64,000 bases of DNA from Heterobilharzia americana. Its lineage: Eukaryota > Platyhelminthes > Trematoda > Strigeidida > Schistosomatidae. Below, piece after piece: positions 54,089 to 64,000 of the stretch (positions are counted from its first letter, which is position 1; the number at the start of each line of letters is the position of its first letter). Made by a program: the position numbers and the translations under genes. The notes beneath the pieces are model-generated. The model was not told where the DNA came from. It did not search any database and worked only from the letters and a program-made list of their open reading frames with translations. Location: positions 54,841,491 to 54,905,490 of the forward strand of contig OX104130.1 in assembly GCA_944470555.2 (NCBI GenBank). The letters are read 5' to 3'.

Positions 54089-57000
54089 CTATAACAATTA
54101 CAAAATAATATTAACAAAAGTTAGCTTTGAAGGGATCATTAGTAAAATAAGAGCATAAAGAAAAAAATTGAAATGAACTCAGCAACAGCATACACTTTCG
54201 TGCGGTAGCCAATAAGATACACCTATTGTGTGAAGGCTAATGACACTACCTGTTTGCTTATGCCTTAAGTAGGTGAAGTGAAGTACGGATCCATGACCCG
54301 TCGGTTGAAAGTTAACTGGCTAAACCAATATGCCACAGCTCCAAAAAACAATTTCATGGTATATATGCATACACAATCAGTTGGTCAAAAATATAATCGT
54401 TCCATAGTCAGCCAATTCGGTTTTGAAAAGTGATAGCAAAACAGTGAGCTAAATTATTGAGTTTGGCTATCTAGTCTACTGTTTAAATACCTGAATACCA
54501 CTGCTATGCAGACAGATAGAATCAATGTAGAACTGTACAAAGTTGTGTGACAGAATCAAAAATCTGTAGATAAAGGTTAGTGTGAATATTCAGGCTTTGG
54601 ATGACGTCAGAGTGAATGCATCTGGGCCATTGTGACCGATTTCCAGCTATGTTGCCAACAGTCCTCAACCGCTGATTCTTATCGCCTCAATGACCCACAA
54701 CCAAGTAGCCTACATCTCCCCATACGGCTAAGAGAAACTGTCAGGGACTTCATCGACCGGTGCTACGTTTTAGTCTGGCCACCCTGAATCCTCTTCCAAT
54801 CTAATTCAACTTCCTCTGGCATGCCACGTCGAAGTAGGCGATGTCTAGGTATATGCAACACCTGTCCAAGCCATCTCAGTCGACTACAATTCACAACCTC
54901 ATCAACTGTCTAGTACCCTTTGCATGACCTCTACATCAATCACACGGTGATTCCACCACCACTAAAGCTAAAGGCAATTAAAGGGGAGATTTGTCATAAA
55001 ACTATGAATTCTCCGACAATTGTTTTGAATAGTGTCACGAAGTATGAGCTACAGATATGTGGAACACTTTACAGATGACCTAAAATCTATCTCAATTGCA
55101 TAGATGCATCGACATCTTAACTTCATCTAATTCGTTATACCACGCTTGTTTTAACTCTTTTTCCTTTTAATGAATTTCAATCATATTACTTAAAATTCTG
55201 TCTTCCATCTACATTTATGTCTTGATGTGAGACTGAATAACATGAACAGTTAGGCAGTAAATCCTAAGCACCATTTTGATAGCGACTGTGTTTAAAACCT
55301 AATTTGATTACTTTCATCAACATCATCTTATGGATAATAATAATTACTCTAGCTTTTACCATGAAAAGCTATTATCAGACTAAATATGACTATAGCCTAA
55401 GAACTTCTTTACCACTTTGTATGTTTGCTCTTCAAAAAGATCCTTACAAGTAATGACAGTCACACTTTGCGTCTATTGTCAACCTAATTATTATGTATGC
55501 CACTAAATACAAAATCTTATTCAACTATACTCAAATTCTTCGAAAAGACTCACCAGAAACTTGATATTTGATGTCCCGAAAATGTATACATCCTTACGTT
55601 GTTATACAGAGTATGCAATAAAAGTAGGACTTAATTCTGTGATCCAGACATCGACTAGATGAGATAAGGCTACCAATATATGTTACAGATTAGTAACTAG
55701 TCGATAAGACACTAATAATAACGAGTACGTTTGTTTTCTTATTGACATTACGAATATACAAAATAATTTGTACCAAGTCTCTAATGACCTAACTAGTCGA
55801 CAATATCTGATTTTGCACAGTCAATTAGAAATACAAGATTTGTAATAAAAGAAACATCAATAATGGATACTCGCTAGCAGTCGAATCCAGGATGCAAGTT
55901 TCGTCTAATTTGGGACTCGTCAGCCGGACGAAACTGACTCCCATCAAGTGATGTTGTTCCCACTAGGACTCACACTCGAGAGCTATAGTTTCAAATGCCA
56001 GTAGGATAACCCACTAGACCACCGAGTCATGAGAACCACTTCTTGTGCAACGGGTATAGTTTTAATATTTTTGCTTGTATTATCCCAATGTTGAGTGGTC
56101 TCTGTTGGAATATGGACTCCTAAGTGGGGACACCTCGATACCGTCCATTTTTGAGTTATACAATAATGATAGATCTGCACAGGGGCACATATTCCAATAA
56201 AGACCAATCAGTTCAGTCCACTCAAAGATGAGATAATACAAGTAGCAACAAAAAAGATATAACCTAAAGTCTAAGAATAAAAATTTACTTGTCAGCATGA
56301 TTCATGTTTTTAATGTATAATAAAAACTATGAATGAAAAGCACTCTCCCTGATAGACATTATCAAATGTATATCTTGATATATGTGAATTGATTGTCTAA
56401 ATCTGAAATCACGAAAAAAGAAAAAATACAGTGAATTTCACGAACAGCCTTACCCGGAACCCAATAAGAAATAGTTGACTGCCGAGTATCCAGCCCTGGT
56501 ATAGGATGTTGAGCAACAAAACCACCAATAATATCAGAATTTGTTTTAATTAAATCAACACACTGACCCATATAAGATTCTGTAGTCAATGTGCCCTAGA
56601 AAAGTATATGTAAAGAAATTACCATTAAATGTAGGTGCATTTTGAAGAAATCAAAGCATAAATCCTAGTGAAATCAAAACTCAAAATCTATTACATACTT
56701 TTCATTTCACCACCTAATTGCAATTTTGGTCATTAGCCTTTCTTCAATTTGTTGATACTCCGTTCCCATTCCCCCATTTTGAGGCTTCACATTATTATTA
56801 CTTCATATCCATACTACTAACTATCATTAAGTAGTATCTCTGTACCTGCAAATTTGTCAAACGGGCGATATTTCATGTTTTGCTGTGTAACCTTTTTAGC
56901 GTTTTAATATTTCAGTGCATCAGCTTCTCTCGTAATTCCATAACTTTCTTTCACATAATACAGTTTACTTCACGTGTGTCCTATCTTCCTTTCGACTTTT

Positions 57001-60000
57001 GGTTTTCGTAATTCCTTCCGTATATGCTGGGTATTCTAACATTTTTTTCAATAATTTAAATATTCCCATTGTGATAATTACAAAAACAGTTTGAAGCGAA
57101 TACGTCATTCTCGTTAAGTTCTCGTCAGGTTTTACAATCCCACTTACAAATTATTCAGCATAGGTAATTTGGTTAGTTGAATTCAAGTATATGAATTGGA
57201 GGGTAACAATAAAGGCGATAATCACAAAATAGAAATCTCAGAAGGTTTATATATTCTCAGTAGTCAATCCTTGTAGATGTGTGTGTGCATTGTGTGTGTG
57301 CAGGGATAGAGAGAAATAAAATTATCATCGCATAGCGAGGATATAATGAAATGATAAAATTCTTGATCAACTATGAAACTAAGGGTGAAATATAAAATGA
57401 TAATTATCAGAAGACAAACAGAGATAATATTTACACTTATCTGGGTGACAGGGAAGGAAATTACTGTAATTTTATCTGGGTTGGAATTGAAGGCCATGGG
57501 AGGGAAAGGAGATGAACAAACATATTAATAACAATAATAATATTCGCTTTTTGAAATGGTGGAGAATATTTATGGTTCAGGTGGATGGTCTTGGTTGTAG
57601 TGTGTTCTCTTAGCTGGGTTGTTTAATGTGAAGCTTTCATCGTCTTTCTTCTACACGACATCAACAACACTAACTTCAGTATGAAGTGAGCTGTCAATAT
57701 CTCTCCGTGAGTAATTCAGTAACTTCCCTTGACAAAATGGTTTGTGATTGGTTGTCTCTTCGATTGCTGTCATTGACTGCATAGATTTTTCTGTTGCCTG
57801 TTCCTCTGCTTGACCACTGATCTTACTGTCATTTATCATTTTTCGCATTGGTTGATAGGTTGAGTCTATGTCTATACACCTGTTGATTGCTGACTGACCT
57901 GAATCCCAAGCTTCTAGGAATTCTCTGATATTCTTTGTATTTCCTCTCTCCGGCCGAAATTTCCACATTGTCGAAATTGAATTCATGTCCATAACAATCC
58001 ATGTACATTCGAATTAGTAGTGAAATGTCGTGACACTTAAAAGCCGATTGATGTTCATGTAGACGAAGGCGAAGAGGGCGACCACTTTGTCCAATGTAAT
58101 GTTGACTACAGTTATTGCAGTTGATTTTGTAAATGATATTCGATTTGTCTTCTTTGACTGTTGCAATCCTTTGTTCCGCATAATAGTGTGTGGAGGGAAT
58201 TTGTGGTTTATGAGCCACACCAATTCCAAATGGTTTCAGTAATTTATCGTGATTTCTGATCTATTCTTTATGTACGATAGGATAATGTGTTATCCTCGAG
58301 CGACATTTTGGTAATGCTAGTTTACTAAGCTAGTATAAAAATCTGCAATTCGACATAAATAACAGGCGTAACCTTTTTCTTGAAACAATTAGTCCGCTTG
58401 ATAAATTTAAGCAACATAATGAAAAGATGGAGATCATTCGGATGATATCATGTATTAGCGATATACATTTCGAATAATCTGATCACACGTGAACTTGTCG
58501 AATAATTTATATGTAATTCAATTTGGGGTTCGTGAAAATTTATTGACTTCCACTTGGTATTCAGTATAGACTGACATCAGTTGGAGGAACATTGGAAACT
58601 TGGGAGCACTGAACAGCTGTTTCGTCCTAGTATTGGATTGGATTCTAACCCAGTGGCCTAATGGTAACATGGTGGCCATGGGACCCGAAGGTCCTGGGTT
58701 AGATCCCTGGCGGGGTTACCACTTTCGAAAGTAGTGTGATTACATTGATATGTTTACAAGCAACAATTTGTGCTCGAAACGTCGTGAAGTAAATAGTACT
58801 ATATCGCTGTGTATTATTTATCAAATAAACAAATCTAATATGGAATGCGTGCGTACTGCTGAAGAGTCTCATGCTAGAACGAAACAGCTGTCCAGTGCTC
58901 CCAGGTTTCCAACGTTCCTCCAACTGATGTCAGTTCATGTTGGATACCAACTTGAAGTTCATATAAAACTTAGAAAGGTTAATTCAATCAATGGAATTAT
59001 AATGAAGAAAGATAACAGGGGCAGAACTACAACAAGAGGGAAAATAAAATAATAATAATAGGTCAAATCACCACCAACAGTATGAAGAGTTGAACTTAAT
59101 ACTACTTTGGTAGGTTTAGTGTCAGTACAAATTGTTTCTGAACGCATAGAAGGGGTTTGAATTTATGGATAGTAAGTGCTTCGATAAATCTACGTATTCG
59201 TCCTTCACCATATCTGTACAGTACAATAAAGGCTATCCTCATACCAATCTTATGACCAGTTTCTAATGTGTCTTGTAATCGATGAGGAAGAACGTTTGTC
59301 ACCTGCACTTGTTTTTTTTCTGGAGCCAATTAGGCATTTGTTCAACGAGCGACTTTAAAGCCCCCCCCCTTCCCCCTAGCAAGAAGTGGAATAACCAAAT
59401 AGACCACTGTATTCATTGAAAATCTGCCTTTCCAGCAGAAATGGAGAAACAAAATTGGTTATTTAGGTTGCTGTCAGGGTGGCCTTTAAAATCGCCCTGT
59501 TCAACCAATCTTAACTGCGTCTCACGATTGTCCACATATACAGGTCAATTGATAGACACAATGGAATGTGATACACTCGTTCAAATGCTGTTTAGGTTTG
59601 TTGTGAAGCATAGGCTTTGTCTTCTCCACTAAGATGACCTTGGTCGCGTACTATGTCCTGTTAACAAGTGATTTGAGGTTTTTCTTCAATATCACTGTTG
59701 GATTCACCCCCGGTACACCAATGTGGTATAAACATTTGTCTTAGGGATAAAATATTGACTAATAGGTGTCAATGTTATGCCGATTTTACATCAACTGAAA
59801 ATTTCGTGTGACTTTAAAGGCCACCATAGCAACAACTAAAATAACCAATTACACTTCGATACTTTATGAAAATCTGACTATCTAGCCAAAATCAAGAAAA
59901 CTAACTGGTTGTTTCGATTATTGCTAGGGCGCCTTTATAGCTCTCCATAATTACAGTAGTTGCTACAGTGGACTTCAGAACTAAAGGGATTTTAAAGGCC

Positions 60001-63000
60001 ACGCTAGCAACTGCTGAAATAGCCATTAAATTTTGAATAATTCGGTAATTACCTAAAATGAAGAAACGCAATTGGTTATCTCAGCAGTTGCTAGGGTGAC
60101 CCTTAAAGGCACTCGAAGTGAACACTAAAATTGGATGAGTCATTTCAGTTGTGTAGGTCACCAATTTGCCACCATGGTGTCTAACTTTGAATTAACCTAC
60201 ATACTAATTGCCTCTGTTAGTGAATTTTTATATTATCTATGCCCGTCTGTTCAGTAAATCTACTGCTACTCCGCCCCTCACCATAATAACAACTGAAATA
60301 ACCAATAAGACCTATTTATTTTATGAAAATCTGTTTTTCCAGCTCAGATAAAGAAACCTAATAAGCTATTCCAAACGTTGCTAGGGTGGCTTTTAGTGTC
60401 ACTCATAGTTGTTAGTGCGACTAGCACTGTAGCCTTACATCTACTGAACTCAACAGCTATTCAGTTTCATTGTCGTTTCTTTCATCAGGAGATACACATA
60501 CTCGAACCAACGCATGGTTGAAGTTCAAGCTTGGATTTCAGAAGGAAAATCGATTCTCCCCAAGAGTTGTTGATAGCAGTATCAACCTTACGTTTGAGGT
60601 CAATGGTTATGAAGTCAAGTGATATCTTCATCTTTATGAATTATGCTCTTTTAAAAAAGATGATTGCAACACAGCAAACGGTTAGGTTTTGTCCATTAGG
60701 TGGATTGCAATTTTGAAAGACCCATCTAGGTGCTTTTCAGTCTCATTCTGCTTCCTTAATTGAGCATTGAGCTGTCACACCCCATGTATTCACTCAGGAT
60801 ATTTTATAGAACATTGAAAAAAACCTACATTGAATTCAAATTAAGCTCTGGGATACAGTCAGTAGATGCATATAAAGATAGATATCACAAACACCTAAGC
60901 TTATCTTAAACGCTTCGGAGCCCTTAGCGTACTTTGCTAAAGAACAATGAACAGACATTTATGGAATAGAATCTAGTCAGTTATAATCTTGAACCTAATG
61001 CTTTACATTCACCAGTGTAAAGTGTAATACCATCCTCAAGACCACGGAAACTAGCCACTGAGACAAAAAAATATCCGAATAGAGGATCAGATGTACTCAA
61101 TACACTGTCTAGATGATGGAAAGCTTTTTTTTTTAAATCGGATTCAAATTCTGCACGGATATTTCAGAAACATAAAATATATTTATGGCCTGAGATAGTG
61201 AGCTTCTGGCCACTGTGTTGTTTTTATTTATTATACTTTACATAGATTTGTGAAGTGCAGTTTGTAAACCAACAAGGATGCTGTTTCTCAGCTCAGACAA
61301 ACGGATAAGTCAACATAGAACTTTGCATAGATGTAAGACAGTTCAGCTTGTCACACTTCACAGTGATATGCATAGAAGTGAATAAAAAATTACGACACTG
61401 AAGTAGATGAGAATGGGAAAAAAAAGAAAATAAGTAAATGATTAGTATATATGTAAAATTCGGAAGACAATAAGAAGTGAACACTTGTGCTCAACCACTG
61501 ATTCGTAACAACTTCAAGACCCAAGTTATATAATTTATGCTTCCCAATACAGTTCAGATAAATAGTCAGTGATCTCATGACTTGATGGTATGTCACTCTT
61601 TGGTTTCTTTCAGCTTAATAATACTTCAGAGTGGATTGAAGAAAAGAAAGAAACTGAAAAAAAGTACAGTATAAAAGCAAAACGAAATCATCAAAACTTG
61701 CGAAATGGTCAGAAAAAATCTGAGTGCAAAGTGAAATACATGAGTAATCAACAATCTTAGGGTCCTTTATTCAGTGAAAGGTTATTGCTTCACTTGGTAT
61801 CTAGAAACAATTGAACTCCTAACGACAATTTTATCGACATGAAAGCATGAATGAACAATCTGAGGGAAAGCCGCTTGAGGTCGATCACACATAACCTATT
61901 CTATATAACTTGTTTTCGACTCTGCGAGAAAAACTTTGCGATGACTACCGGCATTCTATGGGTTAAAAGGTTTCATGATCACTTCTCAACAGTAAGAAGT
62001 AGAATATATGGAGATTATGCTTAATCTTTGGAAAACATCTAGGTAAAGCCAGTAATACGATTTTATCCTTCATTTTGAAGCAAGTTAATTTTAATTAAAC
62101 TGCTCTCTAACCAATGTTTTCCAACATGGTAAGATCTAAATTAGCAAGTGGTTAAATAAAATTAACAAATTTAGCCACCTCGACTGCCACAAAAAAGCAA
62201 TGGCTATCATAACGTCATTTGATGCACTGTAGTATCTGCCTTTGTTATCTACTTCACGTTCACCAATTCAGGGATACTATGAAATCACATTTACTAAATC
62301 CTGTTTAGTTCTCTTTACAGGAAAATAAGACTATGGTCTATTGGGTGATGAATACAACATCAGACACTGTATCTGTACCACTAAAGTCGACTCCAAGACA
62401 ACTGAGATGAGGATGCAATGAGCCAGTTCAATTTTAAGGTTTGTGAGGATTTATTTATTGATTCCAAGTAAGCATCCATAATGGACTGATATCAGTTGGA
62501 GAAAAATTAGAAACTTGACAGCTTTGGACAGCTATTTCATCCTAGTATGGGAATCCTCAACAATGGGCACCCATGACCTCTCCATAGATCAAACCCAAGA
62601 CGTAACATGCTCCCCGCAGAACATGGAAGTCCTGGGTTCGACCTATGGTAGGGTCAAAAAGTGCGGACTTCTGAGGAGTTCTATACTAGGACGAAACAGC
62701 TGTCCAGTGCTCCCAGGTTTCCAATGTTTCTTCAACTGGTGTCAATCCATCATGAATGCCAACCTGAAATGGCCTAGTTCTTTATTTCAGCAGGTTAATC
62801 AAGTAGACTAACAACCGGAAAAAGCTCAAACCAGTGAAATCAAGTATTACCAGGTTGTTCTCATCTAACTACCCCAGGTCTCCTATCAAACTGATGATAT
62901 TAATAGGACTTTAGTAACACTGATCTTAAACACCGCATTATGGATAGTTCCGTAGGTGTATATAATATATTTAGCTCCTGATAAAACAAAGTGATGACCT

Positions 63001-63231
63001 TAATAAATGATCCTACATTCACTTACTTGACAACTCATTTCAGTAACCACTAAAGCAGTTATCTGATGATTTTTACCATTTTCAATTAATTTCTGATTCA
63101 CCTTCCGAAAAGCTTCAAATAAACCAGGTCCAGGTAAACAATGTACTGTCACCATATCACACCATTCAGCAATTTTATAAACACCGTATAAAAGTTGATT
63201 TAAAACTGTTTGACCAATATCAGCTAATTTC
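53901..63231 (-). CDS. UMPS: Orotidine 5'-phosphate decarboxylase / UMP synthase, C-terminal part, 3 exons
   Basis: Gene-level entry for exons 63231-63027, 56595-56454 and 54088-53901. The product converts orotidine monophosphate to UMP, the last step of de novo pyrimidine synthesis in the cytosol. The first visible exon begins within the catalytic DxKxxD block (KLADIG here, KFADIG in animals), the second carries helices of the barrel, and the last contains the phosphate-binding loop VGRGI and the LGQSYNTPE block. Phases agree at both internal junctions (0 and 1). In animals this domain is fused behind orotate phosphoribosyltransferase as UMP synthase; whether it is fused here cannot be seen, because the N-terminal exons lie beyond the right edge. 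The two introns are 6.4 and 2.4 kb and full of repeats. The gene converges on dynactin. Confidence 0.92.
54195..54345 (-). repeat. tRNA-derived SINE family R2, copy 3
   Basis: On the minus strand GGAGCTGTGGCATATTGGTT and the tail with 'aggtagtgtcattagcc' match R2 copy 2. It lies in the last intron of OMP decarboxylase, in the sense orientation for that gene. Confidence 0.6.
54515..54970 (-). mobile_element. LINE-B 3' fragment, minus strand
   Basis: Plus-strand text from 'ccattgtgaccgatttccag' to 'tgattccaccaccactaaa' parallels 33,463-33,800, the 3' end of LINE-B, at about three quarters identity by eye. Sense orientation relative to OMP decarboxylase. Confidence 0.75.
54971..55861. other. 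OMP decarboxylase intron, nothing recognised
   Basis: AT-rich intron DNA with no element that I can name. Confidence 0.45.
55862..56045 (-). mobile_element. Smalpha-like SINE with intact hammerhead core
   Basis: Complete unit on the minus strand. The tRNA-like head has GACTCGGTGGTCTAGTGG (A box); the B box is degenerate (GAGTGTGAGTCC). The middle 'ggaacaacatcacttgatgg' leads to CTGACGAG (55923-55916), stem II TCCCAAATTAGA-like, GAAA (55902-55899), a minimal stem III and the triplet ATC followed by CTGGATTCGACTGC. All catalytic core bases are present. It lies in the sense direction of OMP decarboxylase, so an intronic ribozyme would be present in that pre-mRNA. Confidence 0.87.
56454..56595 (-). 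CDS. UMPS: OMP decarboxylase middle exon
   Basis: 47 codons plus one base, acceptor ATACTTTTCTAG, donor GTAAGG. It reads GTLTTESYMGQCVDLIKTNS followed by IIGGFVAQHP and ISYWVPG, aligning with animal GSLATGDYTRAAVRMAEEH, FVVGFISG and LHLTPG. The split glycine codon is completed by the next exon to give WVPGIKLVN. Confidence 0.92.
56596..57600. other. OMP decarboxylase intron, nothing recognised
   Basis: AT-rich intron with short GT runs near 57,270-57,300. No exon seen. Confidence 0.45.
57640..58255 (-). mobile_element. Penelope-like element fragment, GIY-YIG endonuclease
   Basis: Two overlapping minus-strand frames (58,218-57,829 and 57,992-57,651) form one broken protein. It reads IIYKINCNNCSQHYIGQSGR followed by LRLRLHEHQSAF, the GIY-YIG signature (here IYKI and YIGQ) with the C-x2-C spacer typical of Penelope-like and related elements, then GHEFNFDNVEI and, in the other frame, REFLEAWDSGQSAINRC with the conserved glutamate of the domain. 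It lacks the reverse transcriptase, so it is the 3' end of a truncated copy. Confidence 0.8.
58560..58960. repeat. Repeat family R1, foldback copy with inverted arms
   Basis: The left arm (about 58,565-58,640, 'acatcagttggaggaacatt' to 'tttcgtcctagta') is repeated in inverse orientation at about 58,860-58,945 ('tgctagaacgaaacagctgt' to 'ctccaactgatgtcag'). Between them is a tRNA-like core with CCCAGTGGCCTAATGGT (A box) and GGTCCTGGGTTAGATCC (B box). Confidence 0.75.
59097..59330 (-). mobile_element. Penelope-like GIY-YIG C-terminal fragment
   Basis: The minus-strand frame reads HRLQDTLETGHKIGMRIAFI, then RRFIEALTIHKFKPLLCVQK. 'TLETGH' and 'FIEAL' are typical of the end of GIY-YIG domains in Penelope-like elements. 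It has no fit to OMP decarboxylase and the neighbouring exons of that gene join without it. Confidence 0.6.
59354..60395. repeat. Cluster of four foldback (MITE-like) units
   Basis: Units at 59354-59490, 59813-59938, 59991-60107 and about 60272-60395. Each starts TTTAAAGGCCACxxTAGCAAC (degenerate) with AAATAACCAATTA and ends with the reverse complement (AATTGGTTATTT, then GTTGCTAGGGTGGCCTTTAAA-like), around a shared centre 'TATGAAAATCTG...CCAGC'. Arms are about 40 bp. A fifth, partial right arm lies at 59,951-59,985. This is the anatomy of a miniature inverted-repeat element repeated in tandem with spacers. No coding capacity. Confidence 0.8.
60401..62460. other. OMP decarboxylase intron, nothing recognised
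   Basis: Two kilobases of AT-rich intron. The piece at 61,320-61,385 ('agaactttgcatagatgtaa') shares short similarity with 17,420-17,480 and 33,300-33,345, which are flanks of LINE-B 3' ends, so a small remnant may be present. Confidence 0.4.
62461..62765. repeat. Repeat family R1, foldback copy with inverted arms
   Basis: The left arm 62,475-62,550 ('gatatcagttggagaaaaat' to 'tttcatcctagtatggg') is matched in inverse orientation by 62,675-62,757 ('tactaggacgaaacagctgt' to 'caactggtgtcaatccatca'). The centre contains 'cctgggttcgacctatggta', B-box-like. Lies 260 nt downstream of the OMP decarboxylase exon in its intron. Confidence 0.75.
63027..63231 (-). CDS. UMPS: OMP decarboxylase exon with catalytic KxxD
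   Basis: One base completing the previous codon, then 68 codons, ending at phase 0 before GTAAGT; acceptor TTTTCCAAAG. It reads KLADIGQTVLNQLLYGVYKI, with the catalytic lysine and aspartate of KxxD, then WCDMVTVHCLPGPGLFEAF and ALVVTEMSCQ, matching animal KFADIGNTV, WADLVNAHVVPG and LLIAEMSS. Phenylalanine of the usual KFADIG is leucine here. Confidence 0.93.
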
Positions 63232-63621
63232 CTTTGGAAAACAAAATGAAGAAAGAAAAGTGAATGTAATAGTCTTAACATTGTACAAATATTTCATCGC
63301 CTAATATTTAGAACTTACTGATAAAAGGAGGGAAAATGGCAATCACAAGTAACAGTATAGCTAGTGATACTGAAGATTTACCAGTGGAAATCCTGGGGAG
63401 CAGTAGTAATTTTATTATGACACGGATATTGAAAAACAGAATCATGTTTATGACTTTGAACATACTATAGTAGTATTATTAAGTGTCTTACAAAGTGAAA
63501 AATATGATACTACGTTGATAATAATAGTGATCGAGAGCAATAGGCAGTTTGACTCATATAAACTCAAAAAGCAATTATTGGTTCCTGTATTAACTGAATA
63601 GAAAAATATACCCATTTATTC

Positions 63622-63691
63622 ATTAACAAGAACAAGGCATGTATCAGCGAAGAAATATTTCTTCGCTGATACATGCCTTGTTCTTGTTAAT
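63622..63691. repeat. Perfect 70-bp palindrome
   Basis: Two 35-nt arms, 63622-63656 and 63657-63691, are exact reverse complements with no spacer; one further mismatch and four more matches extend it to 40 nt per arm. It contains 'cttcgctgatacatgcc' and its complement. It lies in the OMP decarboxylase intron upstream (minus strand) of the first visible exon. Confidence 0.97.
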
Positions 63692-63857
63692 AAATAGAAA
63701 AACCACAAAACGAATATTTAAAGACTGTAATCCGTGAGGAAGACTTAAATAATACGGGCTGAAATAACAATAATGGTCAAACACTTCGACCCAATAAAAC
63801 AACAAAGAATAACAAGTATATCAATAAATAGTGATAACTATTACTCGTTGTAGAAGA

Positions 63858-64000
63858 AGTGGCTATCGTGCTTCTGTGGCATAGTGGATTAATGCCTTGG
63901 CGTTTGAAATGTTGAGTACAAGGTTCGAGACTCAATGGGAACAACATCACTCACTGGAGTGCAGATATATCCAGATGACAAGTCCCAAATAAGACGAAAC
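63858..64000 (+). mobile_element. Smalpha-like SINE, decayed hammerhead, cut by the window edge
   Basis: The head reads GTGGCATAGTGGATTAATGCC (A-box-like) and AAGGTTCGAGACTC (B box), then 'gggaacaacatcactcactg' and a hammerhead start in which the first core box is TGACAAG rather than CTGANGAG, followed by an intact GACGAAAC. The cleavage arm lies beyond the edge. The first core box is mutated, so no activity is expected. Confidence 0.75.

Noticed and set aside
57264..57497. 77-codon minus-strand frame with hydrophobic stretch
   Set aside because: Low-complexity AT-rich intron translation, no acceptor or donor in matching phase to the decarboxylase exons.
59102..59329. 75-codon minus-strand frame as a possible OMP decarboxylase exon
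   Set aside because: The flanking decarboxylase exons join at matching phase and give an uninterrupted alignment (EMSCQ to GTLTT). The frame matches the end of a GIY-YIG domain instead.

Overview
The window looks like genomic DNA of a schistosome blood fluke; I cannot fix the species. It is AT-rich, and short coding exons are separated by kilobase-scale introns packed with transposable elements. Several repeats are typical of Schistosoma: tRNA-like SINEs carrying hammerhead ribozymes (Smalpha type), RTE-like LINEs, Penelope-like fragments, and a Ty3/gypsy element with a CHCC-type Gag zinc finger as in the CsRn1/Boudicca group.

Two host genes are visible, converging tail to tail, and both run off the window. 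On the plus strand, twelve exons between 1306 and 41011 encode about 1,020 C-terminal residues of dynactin subunit 1 (p150Glued), from the late part of coiled coil 1 to the stop codon. All splice phases agree except at the start of the penultimate exon, which is ambiguous. On the minus strand, three exons (63231-63027, 56595-56454, 54088-53901) encode the C-terminal 177 or so residues of an orotidine 5'-monophosphate decarboxylase, i.e. the decarboxylase half of UMP synthase. Their 3' ends lie about 13 kb apart, and that gap is almost entirely mobile-element DNA.

The introns and the gap hold: (a) six copies of one RTE-like LINE, called LINE-A here, with variable internal CTGG and CAA repeats; (b) many pieces of a second LINE, LINE-B, with its own 5' leader; (c) one fragment of a third LINE, LINE-C; (d) a 4.6-kb Ty3/gypsy element at 42884-47516, with two 432-bp LTRs that read as identical and an AAGT target duplication, inserted into a LINE-A copy that itself abuts a LINE-B fragment; (e) an older solo LTR of the same family in opposite orientation at 50953-51383; (f) at least four SINE or ribozyme units with hammerhead cores in different states of decay, two of them head to head; (g) two foldback repeat families, one forming a cluster of four units at 59354-60395 inside the decarboxylase gene; and (h) a perfect 70-bp palindrome at 63622-63691.

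The strongest points for follow-up are a textbook -1 ribosomal frameshift signal at the gag-pol junction of the gypsy element (heptamer, 6-nt spacer, bulged hairpin), the fact that this young element lacks integrase and has broken pol frames, the paired hammerhead SINEs, the foldback cluster, the perfect palindrome, and the ambiguous exon start and one exon-like segment in dynactin. I found no evidence of a prokaryotic-type system such as operons or CRISPR.
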